Assembly (NCBI GenBank): GCA_963848825.1
Contig: CAWKFA010000008.1
Span: 620,001 to 684,000, forward strand
Length of the DNA stretch: 64,000 nt
Direction of reading: 5' to 3'
From: CAVVSQ01 sp963848825
Lineage (GTDB): Bacteria; Planctomycetota; Planctomycetia; Gemmatales; Gemmataceae
Positions 53,053 through 62,586 of the stretch are shown one piece after another. Within the stretch, counting starts at the first letter, position 1, and each line of letters begins with the position of its first letter. The notes under the pieces were generated by a model. It searched no databases and was not told the origin of the DNA. It saw only the letters and a list, made by a program, of their open reading frames with translations. The translations under genes and the position numbers were made by a program.

Positions 53053-53193
53053 CCGGCGCCTCCGTTGAACCTTCGGAAGGTATCTCGGCCATTGGCCAAA
53101 CCTTTCGAGGCATTAAGGGATGCGAAGTATTATACGTCAGGCCTAAGAAACATCTCAATGTGACCTTGGAATATGCCCAATCGTTTGCGGGCG

Positions 53194-53403
53194 CTATTTA
53201 CCTTGCTCTTCGTGACGACGTTTTCGCAAGCGGATCATCCACCACCGGCAAGCGTTATAGCAGCAAAAGAATATCGCTACCCAGGATAACGGCAGGCCGG
53301 TGCCGCCGATTTTTACCTCTGCCGCGTCCGGGTCGAGCCAGGGATACAAGAGCAGTCCGAGCGCCAATAAAAGCCAGAGAATAGCCAAAATGAGGTTCAA
53401 CAT
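53194..53403 (-). CDS. Small two-helix membrane protein
   Basis: 69 residues from ATG 53403. Two hydrophobic segments (LNLILAILWLLLALGLLLYP and GLPLSWVAIFFCCYNACRWW) followed by a basic tail RLRKRRHEEQGK. Similar short proteins of the same plan are common in planctomycetes. Starts back-to-back with the RraA-like gene; probably a real gene with unknown role. Confidence 0.65.
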   Translation of the reverse strand: MLNLILAILWLLLALGLLLYPWLDPDAAEVKIGGTGLPLSWVAIFFCCYNACRWWMIRLRKRRHEEQGK

Positions 53404-53468
53404 TGTATTCTACCGTAGTGCCTTGCCATTACGCTGGTCCTAATCATTCTATCCCAGGAGCCTTCGTC

Positions 53469-54203
53469 ATGCCGAAGTTTCAAGCCGTGCCCGAAGCCGA
53501 CCTCAAGCTGCTGCGCCAGTTCGATACGCCGACAATTTGCAATGTGGTCGAACTCTTCGATATGAGGCCGCGCACGGCCGGGTACATGGATAAACGCATC
53601 CAGGCCTGCTATCCCAAACTGCCGCCCATGGTCGGCTATGCTTCGACGGCGACTTTTCGCTCATCGGCGCCGCCCGCCGCCGGCAATGTTTATGCCGCCC
53701 TCGATGAACAGGTCGCTTCGTTTGCCGAACTGCCCGGGCCGGCCGTGGTTGTCTTTCAGGACCTCGATAATCCCGTGGCGGCAGCCACTTTTGGCGAGGT
53801 CATGTGCACGACGTATAAGGCATTCGGTGCTGTGGGCCTGATTACGAGCGGCGCTGCCCGCGATCTCGATCAGGTGGACGTCTTGCAATTCCCCTGCTTC
53901 TCCGATGGCGTCATCAGTGCGCATGGCTATTGTCACATTCCGCAGATCAACGTGCCCGTGCATGTCGGCAATGTCATGATTCACCCGGGCGATCTGCTCC
54001 ACGGCGATCGCAATGGCGTGACGACCATTCCCAATCATCTCGCCTCGGCGACGGCGCAGGCGTGCCCGGAACTGGCACTGGCGGAAGCCGTCGTTCTTGA
54101 TTACCTCAAGTCCGGCAAACTCGACCCCAAAGGCTATGCCGCCGCACGCAAAGAATGCAAGCACCGAATTGACGCCCTCGCCCGCAAGCTCAAGGGCACC
54201 TAA
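53469..54203 (+). CDS. RraA-family protein (HMG/CHA aldolase-like)
   Basis: 244 residues from ATG 53469, with AGGAG upstream; an in-frame GTG at 53403 is less likely. RraA-like core: QFDTPTICNVVELF, GAVGLITSGAARDLDQVDVL with the conserved ARD pair, and HGDRNGVTTIPNHLA (the D.[D/N]GV site that binds the metal/carboxylate). The family contains oxaloacetate decarboxylases, HMG aldolases and the RNase E regulator RraA. The longer N-terminal and C-terminal parts here fit the aldolase branch better. Substrate unknown. Confidence 0.82.
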   Translation: MPKFQAVPEADLKLLRQFDTPTICNVVELFDMRPRTAGYMDKRIQACYPKLPPMVGYASTATFRSSAPPAAGNVYAALDEQVASFAELPGPAVVVFQDLDNPVAAATFGEVMCTTYKAFGAVGLITSGAARDLDQVDVLQFPCFSDGVISAHGYCHIPQINVPVHVGNVMIHPGDLLHGDRNGVTTIPNHLASATAQACPELALAEAVVLDYLKSGKLDPKGYAAARKECKHRIDALARKLKGT

Positions 54204-54315
54204 CACGCCGAAGTCGGCCCAATTACTATTTGACAACGGACGTCAGGGCGGCGACAATGAGGCTCTCTCAGCGGTTGCCGTCCCATCTGGTTCGCACGTC
54301 CGGAGTTAGCATTTC

Positions 54316-55215
54316 GTGTTCGGTCTTTTTTCTTTCCGCCGCTGGCTGAGGTTGAGGGCCAAGCCCAGGGCCCGCCGACAGCATCGATTTGGCGTCGAAC
54401 AACTCGAGGACCGGCTGGCGCCGGCGAGTGTGCAATTCGGTGAAGCCGCGACAGCCGTGAATGAGGCGGCTGGCAGCTTTAGTGTCGCCATCGTCCTGTC
54501 GGCACCGTCGGATAGCGGCATCACCGTGCCTTTCAGCGTGAGCGGCAGCGGCCAGGCCGGCATCGATTACTCTGGCCTGCCAGCGAGTCCGCTCGTGATC
54601 CCGGCCGGGCAGACTGGTGCCGCCATTAGCGGCGTGCTGTTGAATGTCGGGCCGGGTGTCGACAAGACGATTGCGTTTACGCTGGGCACGCCCACCAACG
54701 CCACGCTCGGTCCGGTCGCCACGAGTACGCTAACGATTGACCAGCCAACCACCGTTTCCATCGCGGATGGCAGTGCCGTGGAGCCTTCTTCGGGCGGCAC
54801 CGTCAACCTGCCTTTCACGCTCACGCGTACCGGCGACGTCTCGGGGTCGCTTGCTGTCGGCTATACGACCGTGCCCGGCACCGCCAGGGCTAACGTTGAC
54901 TTCAGCCCCAGCACGGACACGGCGACTTTTGCCGCCGGTGCGGCCACGACGACTGTCAATGTACCGGTTTTTGCGAACGGCATTTATGACCAGCCAAGCC
55001 TTAACTTTTCCGTACAACTGACCGGCGACATCGCGGCGCCCACCACCGTCCAGCCGATCTTTCCGTCGGCGACGACCTCTGCCGTGGGCACCCAGCCCTA
55101 TTCCGTGGCGCTCGGCGACATCAACGGCGATGGCAAGCCCGACATCGTGGTGGCCGACAAGAGCGACGGCACGGTGTCCGTGTTGCTCAACACCACGGCG
55201 CCGGGAGGCGCTCGC
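54316..55215 (+). CDS. Large secreted FG-GAP/Calx-beta protein, N-terminal part (frameshifted)
   Basis: GTG 54316 with CGGAG about ten bases upstream. The N-terminus has the planctomycete secretion-type signature FGVEQLEDRLAPASVQ after an arginine-rich leader. Two Calx-beta-like domains (TAVNEAAGSFSVAIVLS, then TVSIADGSAVEPSSGGTVNL) precede the first FG-GAP/VCBS repeat (VALGDINGDGKPDIVVADKS). The frame is lost at about 55215 by one extra base. The formal frame ends at 55326. Confidence 0.8.
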
Positions 55216-55216
55216 A

Positions 55217-57118
55217 CCGACTTTTGCGCCACGGCAAACATTTGCCGCGGGCAGCGGTCCTTTCAGCGTGGTGCTCGCGGATATCAATGGCGATGGCAAA
55301 CCCGACCTGGTGGTTTCCGATCATGATGCCGGTGCCGTGTCGGTGCTCCTCAACATGACGGCTACGCGAGCGACCTCTATATCGTTCACGGCGGCCCAGG
55401 CGTTTGCCGTCGGACCGCACCCTTATGCGCTGGCGGTGGGGGACATCAACGGCGACGGCAAGCCGGATGTGATCGTGCCCAACTTCGATACCAACACGAT
55501 CTCAGTGCTTCTCAACACGACGGCGACGGGCGTTACCTCGGCTTCCTTTGCCCCCCAGCAAACCGTGGCCGTCGCCGATGGGCCCGCCAGCGTGGCCGTG
55601 GCCGATATCAATGGCGACGGCGTGCCGGATATAGCGGTGCTCGGCCTGGTTTCGGGCAACGTTACTGTTCTTTTGAACAACACATTAACTGGCGGGACGG
55701 TTGCCTTCGCGCCGCGGCAAGATTTTGCCGTCGGCAGCCAACCCTTTGGCCTAACGTTGGGAGATGTCAACGGTGACGGAGCACCCGACCTGCTGGTTAC
55801 CGATCAAAACCAAAGCGCGGTAGTCGTCTTGCTCGACACCACGCCCATGGGCGCCGCCATTGCCACATTCGGGCCGGCGCAGAGATTCACCACCGGGGCG
55901 CGGCCGGCCAATGTCGCGCTTGGCGATGTTAACGGCGACGGCTTGCCCGATCTGGTCGTCGCCGATCTCGGCACCAGCTTTGTGTCGGTGTTGCCAAACA
56001 CGACCGTGTCTGGGTCGGCCACACCCTCTTTCGCCGATCAACAACTTTACCCTACCGGTAGAGGGCCGATCGGCGTCGCGCTTGGCGACCTCAATGGCGA
56101 CGGCAAGCTTGATATCGTGGCGGCAGATTCCAACGATCATTCCGTGGCCGTCATGCTCAACGCGCCGGTGACGATCGCGCGGGGCAGTGCGCTCGGAACC
56201 ATAACCGAAAGCGATCCATTGCCCGTGGTGCAACTTGCGGCCGCGGGCGAAACGGTCCTGGCCACCGCCGGCAGCTTCAGCCTGGGCGTGACGCTGTCGG
56301 CGGTGTCCGGGGCGGCCACCACCGTGTCGTTTACATTGGGCGGCACGGCGACCAGTGGTATCGACTACGGCGGCATCACGGCGAGCCCGCTGGTGATTCC
56401 GGCCGGTCAAGTCGGTGGTACCATCAGGGGCACTTTGCCGGGTGGTTCGACGTCCAGCAAAACATTGACCGTGACGCTGGGCGCTCCCATCAATGCCAGT
56501 CTGGGAGGCACGACCGTCAACGTCATGACCATTCTGCCGATCTTCGCACCTACAGGCGTCGTCACTACCGATATGCCGACGTTTAGCTGGGCGGCCGTGA
56601 CCGGGGCGAGCAGCTACCAAGTCTGGATCACGGACAACACCACGAAAAAGTCGCCGGTCATGCCGGTGCTGACGACCAACTCGACCTCACTGACATTGGC
56701 CGCCAGCCAGGCCCTCACTCCCGGAGATAGTTTTACCTGGTACGTCGGCTCCGTAAGCGGCGCTGGCGGCCCACACTGGAATAGCGGCCTTAACTTCCAG
56801 ATCAGTGCGCTGACGGCGCCGGCAGTCGGTCAGATCTCGCTGACCCAAACGACAGATCAACCGGTCTTTTCGTGGACAGGAGTGCCATTAGCCGCCACTT
56901 ATCAAGTTTGGATAACGGACCGCAAAACCAATCAGTCCCAAGTTGTTGCGGGCATAGTCGGCAGTTCGCTCACCTGGCCCACGGCCAAGGCCCTCACGCC
57001 GGGCGACGGCTTTTCGGTGTGGGTAGGTGCCGTCTCCACCAATGGCCTGAGCACGGCCTGGAGCGCCGGTCAACAGTTCAGCGTGACGCCGCTGGCGCCC
57101 CTACGGCAAATGTGCTAA
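55217..57118 (+). CDS. Large secreted FG-GAP/Calx-beta protein, central part (frameshifted)
   Basis: Six further FG-GAP repeats of about 60 residues, each with a calcium-loop DINGDGKPD or DVNGDGAPD type motif, then a Calx-beta-like domain (ETVLATAGSFSLGVTLS). Two FN3/Ig-like repeats follow, with FSWAAVTGASSYQVWITDN and FSWTGVPLAATYQVWITD. FG-GAP repeats fold into a calcium-binding beta propeller; seven copies match a seven-bladed propeller. The frame is lost at about 57098. Confidence 0.82.
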   Translation, partial: PTFAPRQTFAAGSGPFSVVLADINGDGKPDLVVSDHDAGAVSVLLNMTATRATSISFTAAQAFAVGPHPYALAVGDINGDGKPDVIVPNFDTNTISVLLNTTATGVTSASFAPQQTVAVADGPASVAVADINGDGVPDIAVLGLVSGNVTVLLNNTLTGGTVAFAPRQDFAVGSQPFGLTLGDVNGDGAPDLLVTDQNQSAVVVLLDTTPMGAAIATFGPAQRFTTGARPANVALGDVNGDGLPDLVVADLGTSFVSVLPNTTVSGSATPSFADQQLYPTGRGPIGVALGDLNGDGKLDIVAADSNDHSVAVMLNAPVTIARGSALGTITESDPLPVVQLAAAGETVLATAGSFSLGVTLSAVSGAATTVSFTLGGTATSGIDYGGITASPLVIPAGQVGGTIRGTLPGGSTSSKTLTVTLGAPINASLGGTTVNVMTILPIFAPTGVVTTDMPTFSWAAVTGASSYQVWITDNTTKKSPVMPVLTTNSTSLTLAASQALTPGDSFTWYVGSVSGAGGPHWNSGLNFQISALTAPAVGQISLTQTTDQPVFSWTGVPLAATYQVWITDRKTNQSQVVAGIVGSSLTWPTAKALTPGDGFSVWVGAVSTNGLSTAWSAGQQFSVTPLAPLRQMC

Positions 57119-57924
57119 CCACCCCGCAGACGACCGATCAGCCCGTTTTTTCATGGTTGGGCGTGTCCGGTGCGGCCACGTATGAAGTGTGGTTGACGGA
57201 TGGGACCACGAACAAGAGCCAGGCCATCGCCGGAATCACGGGCACGTCCCTCGCATGGCCTGCTGCCAAGGCCTTGACGCCGGGCGACAAGTTTACCTGG
57301 TGGGTGGCGGCCATCAGCACCAATGGCGTGGCGAACGTCTGGAACAACGGTCAGACTTTCTCGGTAGCTGCGTTGACGGCGCCAGCCGGCAGCGTGCTGG
57401 CCACGCCACAATCGACCGATCAGCCCTCATTCTCCTGGTCGGCGGTGCCGCTTGCTGGCTCTTACGTGGTTTGGATCACCGATCTGAAAACCAACAAGTC
57501 GCAGACCGTCACCGGCATTGTTGGCACGTCGCTCACCTGGCCAGCGGCCAAAGCTCTTACTCCCGGCGACAACTTCACCTGGTGGGTGGGTGCCGTGAGC
57601 GTCAACGGGCAAGCTACGGCCTGGAGCACGGGCCAAAGCTTTGGCGTCGCGCCTCTGGCGGCCCCGGTGGGCCTGAGTACCAGCGGTGCCCAGGATCAAC
57701 CGACGTTCTCGTGGACTCCGGTGCCCGACGCGGGCTCCTATGAGCTTTGGATTACCGATAATACCAACAACACGGCGGCCACGTACCAGATGACGACCTC
57801 ATCGTATACCCTGTCCGCGTCCCAGGCGCTCAAGCCTGGCCATAACTACACCTGGTGGGCCGCCACGGTAAGTACCAACGGCCTGGTCATCCTGTGGAGC
57901 AACGGGGTAAGTAAGCTCGGGTGA
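57100..57924 (+). CDS. Large secreted FG-GAP/Calx-beta protein, C-terminal part (frameshifted)
   Basis: Three more of the FN3-like repeats (TDQPVFSWLGVSGAATYEVW, TDQPSFSWSAVPLAGSYVVW, QDQPTFSWTPVPDAGSYELW), ending ILWSNGVSKLG. No cell-wall or PEP-CTERM sorting signal is seen. The repeats are highly similar at the DNA level, which suggests recent internal duplication. Joined length about 1200 residues. Function likely adhesion or extracellular scaffolding. Confidence 0.82.
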   Translation, partial: PTANVLTTPQTTDQPVFSWLGVSGAATYEVWLTDGTTNKSQAIAGITGTSLAWPAAKALTPGDKFTWWVAAISTNGVANVWNNGQTFSVAALTAPAGSVLATPQSTDQPSFSWSAVPLAGSYVVWITDLKTNKSQTVTGIVGTSLTWPAAKALTPGDNFTWWVGAVSVNGQATAWSTGQSFGVAPLAAPVGLSTSGAQDQPTFSWTPVPDAGSYELWITDNTNNTAATYQMTTSSYTLSASQALKPGHNYTWWAATVSTNGLVILWSNGVSKLG

Positions 57925-58005
57925 TGGATGCCAAGACGCCGCGTAACGTGCGCAACTCTCAGGAGCCATCGGACTCATTTCGCCAACGGCGCTACACGGA
58001 AGGGC

Positions 58006-58040
58006 GTAGGGTGGGTCGAGCGTACTCGCGCTGACCCACC
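58006..58040. repeat. Intergenic hairpin repeat, GGGTGG..CCACC family, copy 2
   Basis: GTAGGGTGGGTCGAGCGTAC followed by TCGCGCTGACCCACC. Same sequence as 7041-7076 with a cleaner GGGTGGGTC/GACCCACC stem. Sits between the convergent FG-GAP gene and the next minus-strand gene. Confidence 0.7.
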
Positions 58041-58056
58041 GAAACACACGTTCGCG

Positions 58057-59157
58057 CTAACGCGGCCTGAAAGGCATATCCAGTCGTTGAACGGGGGGCA
58101 CGGGTGCTTGTAAGTTCAAGTCGAACGGCCGTTGCGGCGTGTTGCCGGCGAGATCTTCAAGGCGGCCACCAATTACCAGGCGATAGCCCTGACTTTCCCA
58201 GGAGTGCGCCGGCGTGAAGGACCAGGCTTTTTCTTCCTTGCCCAGGCTCGGGCTGCCGGCGACGACCTTGCCCTGACTATCCTCGACTGTCAAGAACTGC
58301 TGAAGCGAATGGTGGTCGAGGCTTTTGGGGAATCGCAACAGGAGCGGCGCCACGGTGCCAGCCGTCGGCGCTTCCAGCTTCCACTCACCAAGGTCGATGC
58401 GTACCCTGTCCTCGGCGGTGGTATGGAATTTCTTGGTGATGTCCTTGCCCAGGGTGTGGCCATTGGCATCGGCCAGGGCGCCGCGAATGACCAGTGTGTA
58501 GTCCCGATCGGGATACAAAACCGGCCCCAGCACGTCGCGGAGCACTAGCCCCCATTTAATACGGCCGGGGTGGATGTAAATAATCAGGACCTGGCCTGTT
58601 TTGTCCCAGATCTCGTCCATCAGCCAGGCATCCGACACCACTTTGCCGTCGGCGTCGAGTATTTCAATCTGGCTAAAGATATCGCGTCCGCCGCGCATCG
58701 GTTGGGAGAAATAGATCGTGAACTTGAGAAGATTGGCCGGCACCACGTCGGCGGTCGGATAGATTTTGACGACCGTCGCGGGCTTACCGTCGTTGAGCAG
58801 GGCAGGGCGGTAATCTTTGGTAACGACCGGGTCGCCCTCGGGGCCGAAGAAAGCGCGATAAGTACGTCCTGGCTCCAGGCCCAGGCGCGGGCGAAAGATC
58901 AAGTCAGCGTTGAAGCGTTCATAGGCGCCGAACATTGCCGGACCAGGCTTGCCCGTCTGTGCATCGACGATACAGAGCCGCAGCCAGCTTTCGCCCACCG
59001 CGCCGGGCAGCATGCCAGGAGCAACCATCTTTTGCTGTTGCGCATTGAGGGGCGCCACCACTTCCACCTGGCCCGGAGCCGACTCGCGAAAACGAAGATC
59101 GCTCGGTCCTTGAGCGACAGTGGCGACGAGACAGGCTAGATAGATGGATAATTTCAT
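58057..59157 (-). CDS. Secreted protein with bacterial Ig-like (SbsA-type) segments
   Basis: 366 residues from ATG 59157 (MKLSIYLACLVATVAQGPSD), with a short signal peptide; the frame extends upstream without protein character. Contains VVPANLLKFTIYFSQPMRGG, the SbsA/CBM-like 'PANLLKF...FS.PM' opening, and a second part with GYRLVIGGRLEDLAGNTP. Function unknown. First of three secreted proteins on the minus strand in this stretch; a 103-base gap separates it from the next. Confidence 0.72.
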   Translation of the reverse strand: MKLSIYLACLVATVAQGPSDLRFRESAPGQVEVVAPLNAQQQKMVAPGMLPGAVGESWLRLCIVDAQTGKPGPAMFGAYERFNADLIFRPRLGLEPGRTYRAFFGPEGDPVVTKDYRPALLNDGKPATVVKIYPTADVVPANLLKFTIYFSQPMRGGRDIFSQIEILDADGKVVSDAWLMDEIWDKTGQVLIIYIHPGRIKWGLVLRDVLGPVLYPDRDYTLVIRGALADANGHTLGKDITKKFHTTAEDRVRIDLGEWKLEAPTAGTVAPLLLRFPKSLDHHSLQQFLTVEDSQGKVVAGSPSLGKEEKAWSFTPAHSWESQGYRLVIGGRLEDLAGNTPQRPFDLNLQAPVPPVQRLDMPFRPR

Positions 59158-59260
59158 GACGTCGTTTCGCCGGCAAAAAAGAAAAGACGCCGGCGGCAGG
59201 GGACTGGCCAAGATATATCCGCTATCTCGGCCCATCCCCCGGTCGCAGGCGTCAAGAAAG

Positions 59261-60382
59261 TCATGGCAGTTGCAGCACGGCCAGGCTGAACCCGCCCTTG
59301 TCGTCGGTACGCAGCACCAAAGCCCGGTCGTCGCCGAGTCGGTCCATCATCACGACGCCGCTAAAGTCGGGCACCACGAGGGCGCGCTCCGTCTTGCTTT
59401 CATTGGCCTTGCCCTTGGGCGTGATGCGCCAAAGGGCATCTTTGTTGACCTTTTCCGTCTCGCCGAGAATGGCATGGTCCACCTTGGCTGTCCAGTAGGG
59501 GCTTGGGCCCACCGGATTGCTCTTCTGCATTTGGGCCATGCGGAAATTGTTCATGAGAATGTAGGACTTGCCGTTTTTCTCATAGACGAACATGTCCTGC
59601 GGCGTATTGCCGTGGCCCAGCTCGATCACGCTGGTCCCCTTGACGCGATCGCCGGCCTTCAGATCCTCCAACGAATACTTGACGATGGGCGTGCAGGTGA
59701 AGGCGCCCACCAGGTACTTTTTGCCATTTTCGGTATAGGGGATGACCGTGCGGATGGGGGCGTTGGTTTCCCAGTTGTTATGCGCGACGTGAAACGTTTC
59801 GGTGCTGATCCAGTATGGCGTCGCGTCGTCCTGGCGGGTGTCGATGGAGAAAATCTTGGACGAGAACTGTTGCCCCGCTTGCACCGCGAGCAGGATACGG
59901 CCATCGGCGTAGGTCACGTCGGTGATTTTGGGTGACGTGGCCTTGCTGTCGGCGGGCAGCTTGTAACGATTGTATTTTACGTTATCGAGAGCATATTCCT
60001 GTATTTTGCCCTGGCCATCCACGGTCAAGATGAGATCCTGCTTGTTCGCCAACTTGCGGACGGCGAGGTAGCCGCGGTGAGACGCGGGATTTACGGTCAG
60101 CTTGATGATATCGATGCCCTTGGCGTCGGTGCCGAGGCGGGCGCCGATTTGCTGCTTGATATCGGTGCCGTCGAGCTTGCCCCAGGTGATGGGCTTGACG
60201 TCGCCAGTGTGCACCGCAATCACTTGCGCGCCGACGCCGTCGCCGATGAGCAAGAGGCCGTCGGGCCCGAAGCTAATGGATTGGATCGATTCGACCTTGG
60301 GATTGCCGGTGGCCAGTTCCACCGCCGAGGCACTGCCTGCTAACAGCAAGCATGCCAGACCCGCCACGAAGGATCGCAGCAT
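59261..60382 (-). CDS. Secreted beta-propeller-like protein of unknown function
   Basis: 373 residues. ATG 60382 has GGAG nine bases upstream. Signal peptide MLRSFVAGLACLLLAGSASA. The mature part is beta-rich with repeated 'F.PDG.L.IGD' and 'TDVTYADGRILLAVQAG' patterns, consistent with a propeller. VIELGHGNTPQDMFVYEKNG is the most conserved-looking segment. No catalytic motif identified; periplasmic or extracellular. Confidence 0.75.
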   Translation of the reverse strand: MLRSFVAGLACLLLAGSASAVELATGNPKVESIQSISFGPDGLLLIGDGVGAQVIAVHTGDVKPITWGKLDGTDIKQQIGARLGTDAKGIDIIKLTVNPASHRGYLAVRKLANKQDLILTVDGQGKIQEYALDNVKYNRYKLPADSKATSPKITDVTYADGRILLAVQAGQQFSSKIFSIDTRQDDATPYWISTETFHVAHNNWETNAPIRTVIPYTENGKKYLVGAFTCTPIVKYSLEDLKAGDRVKGTSVIELGHGNTPQDMFVYEKNGKSYILMNNFRMAQMQKSNPVGPSPYWTAKVDHAILGETEKVNKDALWRITPKGKANESKTERALVVPDFSGVVMMDRLGDDRALVLRTDDKGGFSLAVLQLP

Positions 60383-60495
60383 TTTTGTCTCCTTATATGA
60401 TTGAGAGATTGTCCTTTTGCGCCACCCGATTATGCCAGATCGCGACGCGCGATGATATTAAAATTCGATGATAACTTCGCGCGCTCCCGCCTGTA

Positions 60496-61815
60496 CTATT
60501 TCGCGTCCAGTTTCTTGATCTGGATGTTACGAAAGGCCACGGGATCGTTGTGGCCCGCGAAGCCGAAATGGCCCGCTGTACGCGCCTTGCCGGGATGCGG
60601 ACTGTTGGCCATGTAGTCGGTCACCTTGCTCACGTCCGCATCCACAATCACGCTGCCGTTGAGCTCGACCTTGATGTGCGATCCCTTGACCGTCACTTCC
60701 TCGAAGTTCCATTCGCCCACCGGGCGCAGATAGCCGCGCTGGGCCGCGACCATGCCATAGACGGAGCCGTTGTACTGACGCGGATCGAGCTTCGCATATT
60801 GCTTGGCCGTGTCATCGAGCACCTGGACCTCGCACATGCCCACATAGGCGGTATCCCCCGCGCCGGGATAACGAATCGCCAGGCCGTTGTTGCCGCCTGG
60901 CGGCAGCTTGAATTCCACGCGGGCCGCGAAATCGGCGTATTCCTCCTTCGTGAAGATGGTGCCGCCCTTCTTCGGTTTGCAAACGATGGCGCCGTCCTTG
61001 ATTTCGTATTGATCGACCGGCCCGGCCCAACCGGTGAAGTCCTTGCCGTTAAACACAGCCGCGAAGCCGGAGGAGTTTTTCTTGCGCAGGATGTCATTGG
61101 CCTCCTCCGAGGAAAGCTCGCGGATAAAGACATTGCGCCAGCGAATCTCGCCGCCGTGTGTCTGCAACTGAATGGGCCAGGCAGGCGGCAGCGCCAGCTT
61201 TTCTTTCCATTTCCAGTAATTCTTGAGGCGAACATGGTCGACGACCAGCTTGTCATTGAAGGTCACGGTGACCATTTCGCCAACCATCAGGACACGCAGG
61301 CTGTTCCATTGGCCGAAGGGCCGGTCCGCCAACACCAGCGGGTCCCGACCCGGAGTGCCCTTGTCATTGTTGAAGAGCCCGCCGCTCCCCTTGTCCGCGC
61401 CAATGTTCCATTTGCCGCCTTCCTTGGTCGTATCCCAGATCTGCACCTGCGGCGTGGAGCGCAGGTAGATGCCGCTATCGGCCTTGGGCACCGTCTTGTA
61501 CTCGACGAGTAGCTCAATGTCGCCGTAGTCCTTGTCGGTCGCGACATACGGCCCGTTGCCGTCGTTGACGAGTTCGCCATTATCCACGGACCAGTGCTTT
61601 CTGGCTTCTTCGGTCCATTTTTCAATTTGGGCTTTACGTACCGATGCGGACATGGCTTCGAGCTTGTAGGGATCGTAGTCCCGTCCCATGCCATGCCAGC
61701 CAGTGAGGTCCTTACCATTGAAGAGGAGGGTAAAACCCGGCGGCGTTTTCGGTTCGCCGGCTTTTAGCAGGCCAGGCGCCAACAAAAGAGCGCCAAGGAG
61801 GAAGAGGTTGCGCAT
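60496..61815 (-). CDS. Tandem DUF1080 (3-keto-disaccharide hydrolase-like) secreted protein
   Basis: 439 residues, intact, with a signal peptide (LFLLGALLLAPGLLKAG). Two DUF1080 domains: residues about 25-230 (FTLLFNGKDLTGWHGMG, YGDIELLVEYKTVPKADSGI) and about 245-435 (FAAVFNGKDFTGWAGPVDQY, YADFAARVEFKLPPGGNNGL). Both have the 'FNGKDLTGW' start and the 'SGIYLR' or 'NGLAIR' loop of the LamG-like fold. The family hydrolyses 3-keto-glycosides and is greatly expanded in planctomycetes. Two tandem domains in one chain are less usual. Confidence 0.9.
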   Translation of the reverse strand: MRNLFLLGALLLAPGLLKAGEPKTPPGFTLLFNGKDLTGWHGMGRDYDPYKLEAMSASVRKAQIEKWTEEARKHWSVDNGELVNDGNGPYVATDKDYGDIELLVEYKTVPKADSGIYLRSTPQVQIWDTTKEGGKWNIGADKGSGGLFNNDKGTPGRDPLVLADRPFGQWNSLRVLMVGEMVTVTFNDKLVVDHVRLKNYWKWKEKLALPPAWPIQLQTHGGEIRWRNVFIRELSSEEANDILRKKNSSGFAAVFNGKDFTGWAGPVDQYEIKDGAIVCKPKKGGTIFTKEEYADFAARVEFKLPPGGNNGLAIRYPGAGDTAYVGMCEVQVLDDTAKQYAKLDPRQYNGSVYGMVAAQRGYLRPVGEWNFEEVTVKGSHIKVELNGSVIVDADVSKVTDYMANSPHPGKARTAGHFGFAGHNDPVAFRNIQIKKLDAK

Positions 61816-61918
61816 CGCTCGGTCCCCGGAGAAGGTGGTGAGTGTTCGCGGATGATTTTATAGGGTGCCCTTGAGGTTTTCCACGAGACAAAAAAGTTCG
61901 TAGTGCGCGCGGGCAACC

Positions 61919-62490
61919 TTAGAGTAAGGCCAGCAAGTCGATGCCGAGCAGGTCGCCGACGGCATTGACGGTGACATCGGCCGGGGGATATTTGGCCAGG
62001 ATTCCGGGGTCCGTGGCGTAGTGGCCTTGCCGTGGGAAGACCGTGGTGAGCTTTTTTCCCCAGGCTTTTTTGATGTTGTCGAGGATGCGGAGCTTATCGT
62101 CTACCAGGACGTAATGGTCGGCGGGGTATCTCTTCTCGATATCATCGAGTTCTTCTTCTTTATGGATATAGATCAGGGCCCGGCCCGAGACTGCCTGGAA
62201 GAGGCCGGAGCGCTCGATCTTGCGGGGCTGGAATACCACGTCGCCGTCGGAAAGGATCACGGTCGGGCCCCAGGCACCAAGCCGGTCAATCACCTCCAAA
62301 GCGCGAGGATAGAGACGCTCCGCGAAGGGATAGGCCAGAAGGTAAAATGATACCTCGAGAAAATGGGGATCACGCGGATTCTCCGACCGGTAGCGCTGCA
62401 AGGCGCCGAGATAGTCGGCATAACCGAGCTCTTCCCGCAGTTTTTCAAATAGTGCCCAGTAGCGTTCTTGTTTGGCGGCGCCGAAATGCG
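61919..62490 (-). CDS. HAD-superfamily hydrolase, C-terminal part (frameshifted)
   Basis: Reading from the junction: FGAAKQERYWALFEKLREEL, then YLGALQRYRSENPRDPHFLE. This is followed by motif II VILSDGDVVFQPRKIERSGL and motif III/IV-like YVLVDDKLRILDNIKKAWG (DD pair). The formal ATG is later, at 62401. Completes the fragment at 62290-62586. Small phosphatase-like enzyme; substrate unknown. Confidence 0.78.
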
Positions 62491-62586
62491 CAGCGTCAAA
62501 TGGTCCCTCAGGTCGCTGGTGACCTGGTCGTTATCCAGGAGGGTATTATCAACGTCAAATAAAAAGACGACGGCGGGCGCGGTCAT
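62290..62586 (-). CDS. HAD-superfamily hydrolase, N-terminal part (frameshifted)
   Basis: ATG 62586 overlaps the zwf stop (ATGA at 62583-62586), with AAGGAAGG six bases upstream, so it is coupled to zwf. Motif I is VVFLFDVDNTLLDND (DxDxT). After LRDHLTLR the frame is lost at about 62490: CGCATTTCGGC lacks a base. Native length about 223 residues. Coupling to zwf suggests a sugar-phosphate phosphatase, but this is inference. Confidence 0.8.
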   Translation of the reverse strand: MTAPAVVFLFDVDNTLLDNDQVTSDLRDHLTLRISAPPNKNATGHYLKNCGKSSVMPTISAPCSATGRRIRVIPIFSRYHFTFWPIPSRSVSILALWR

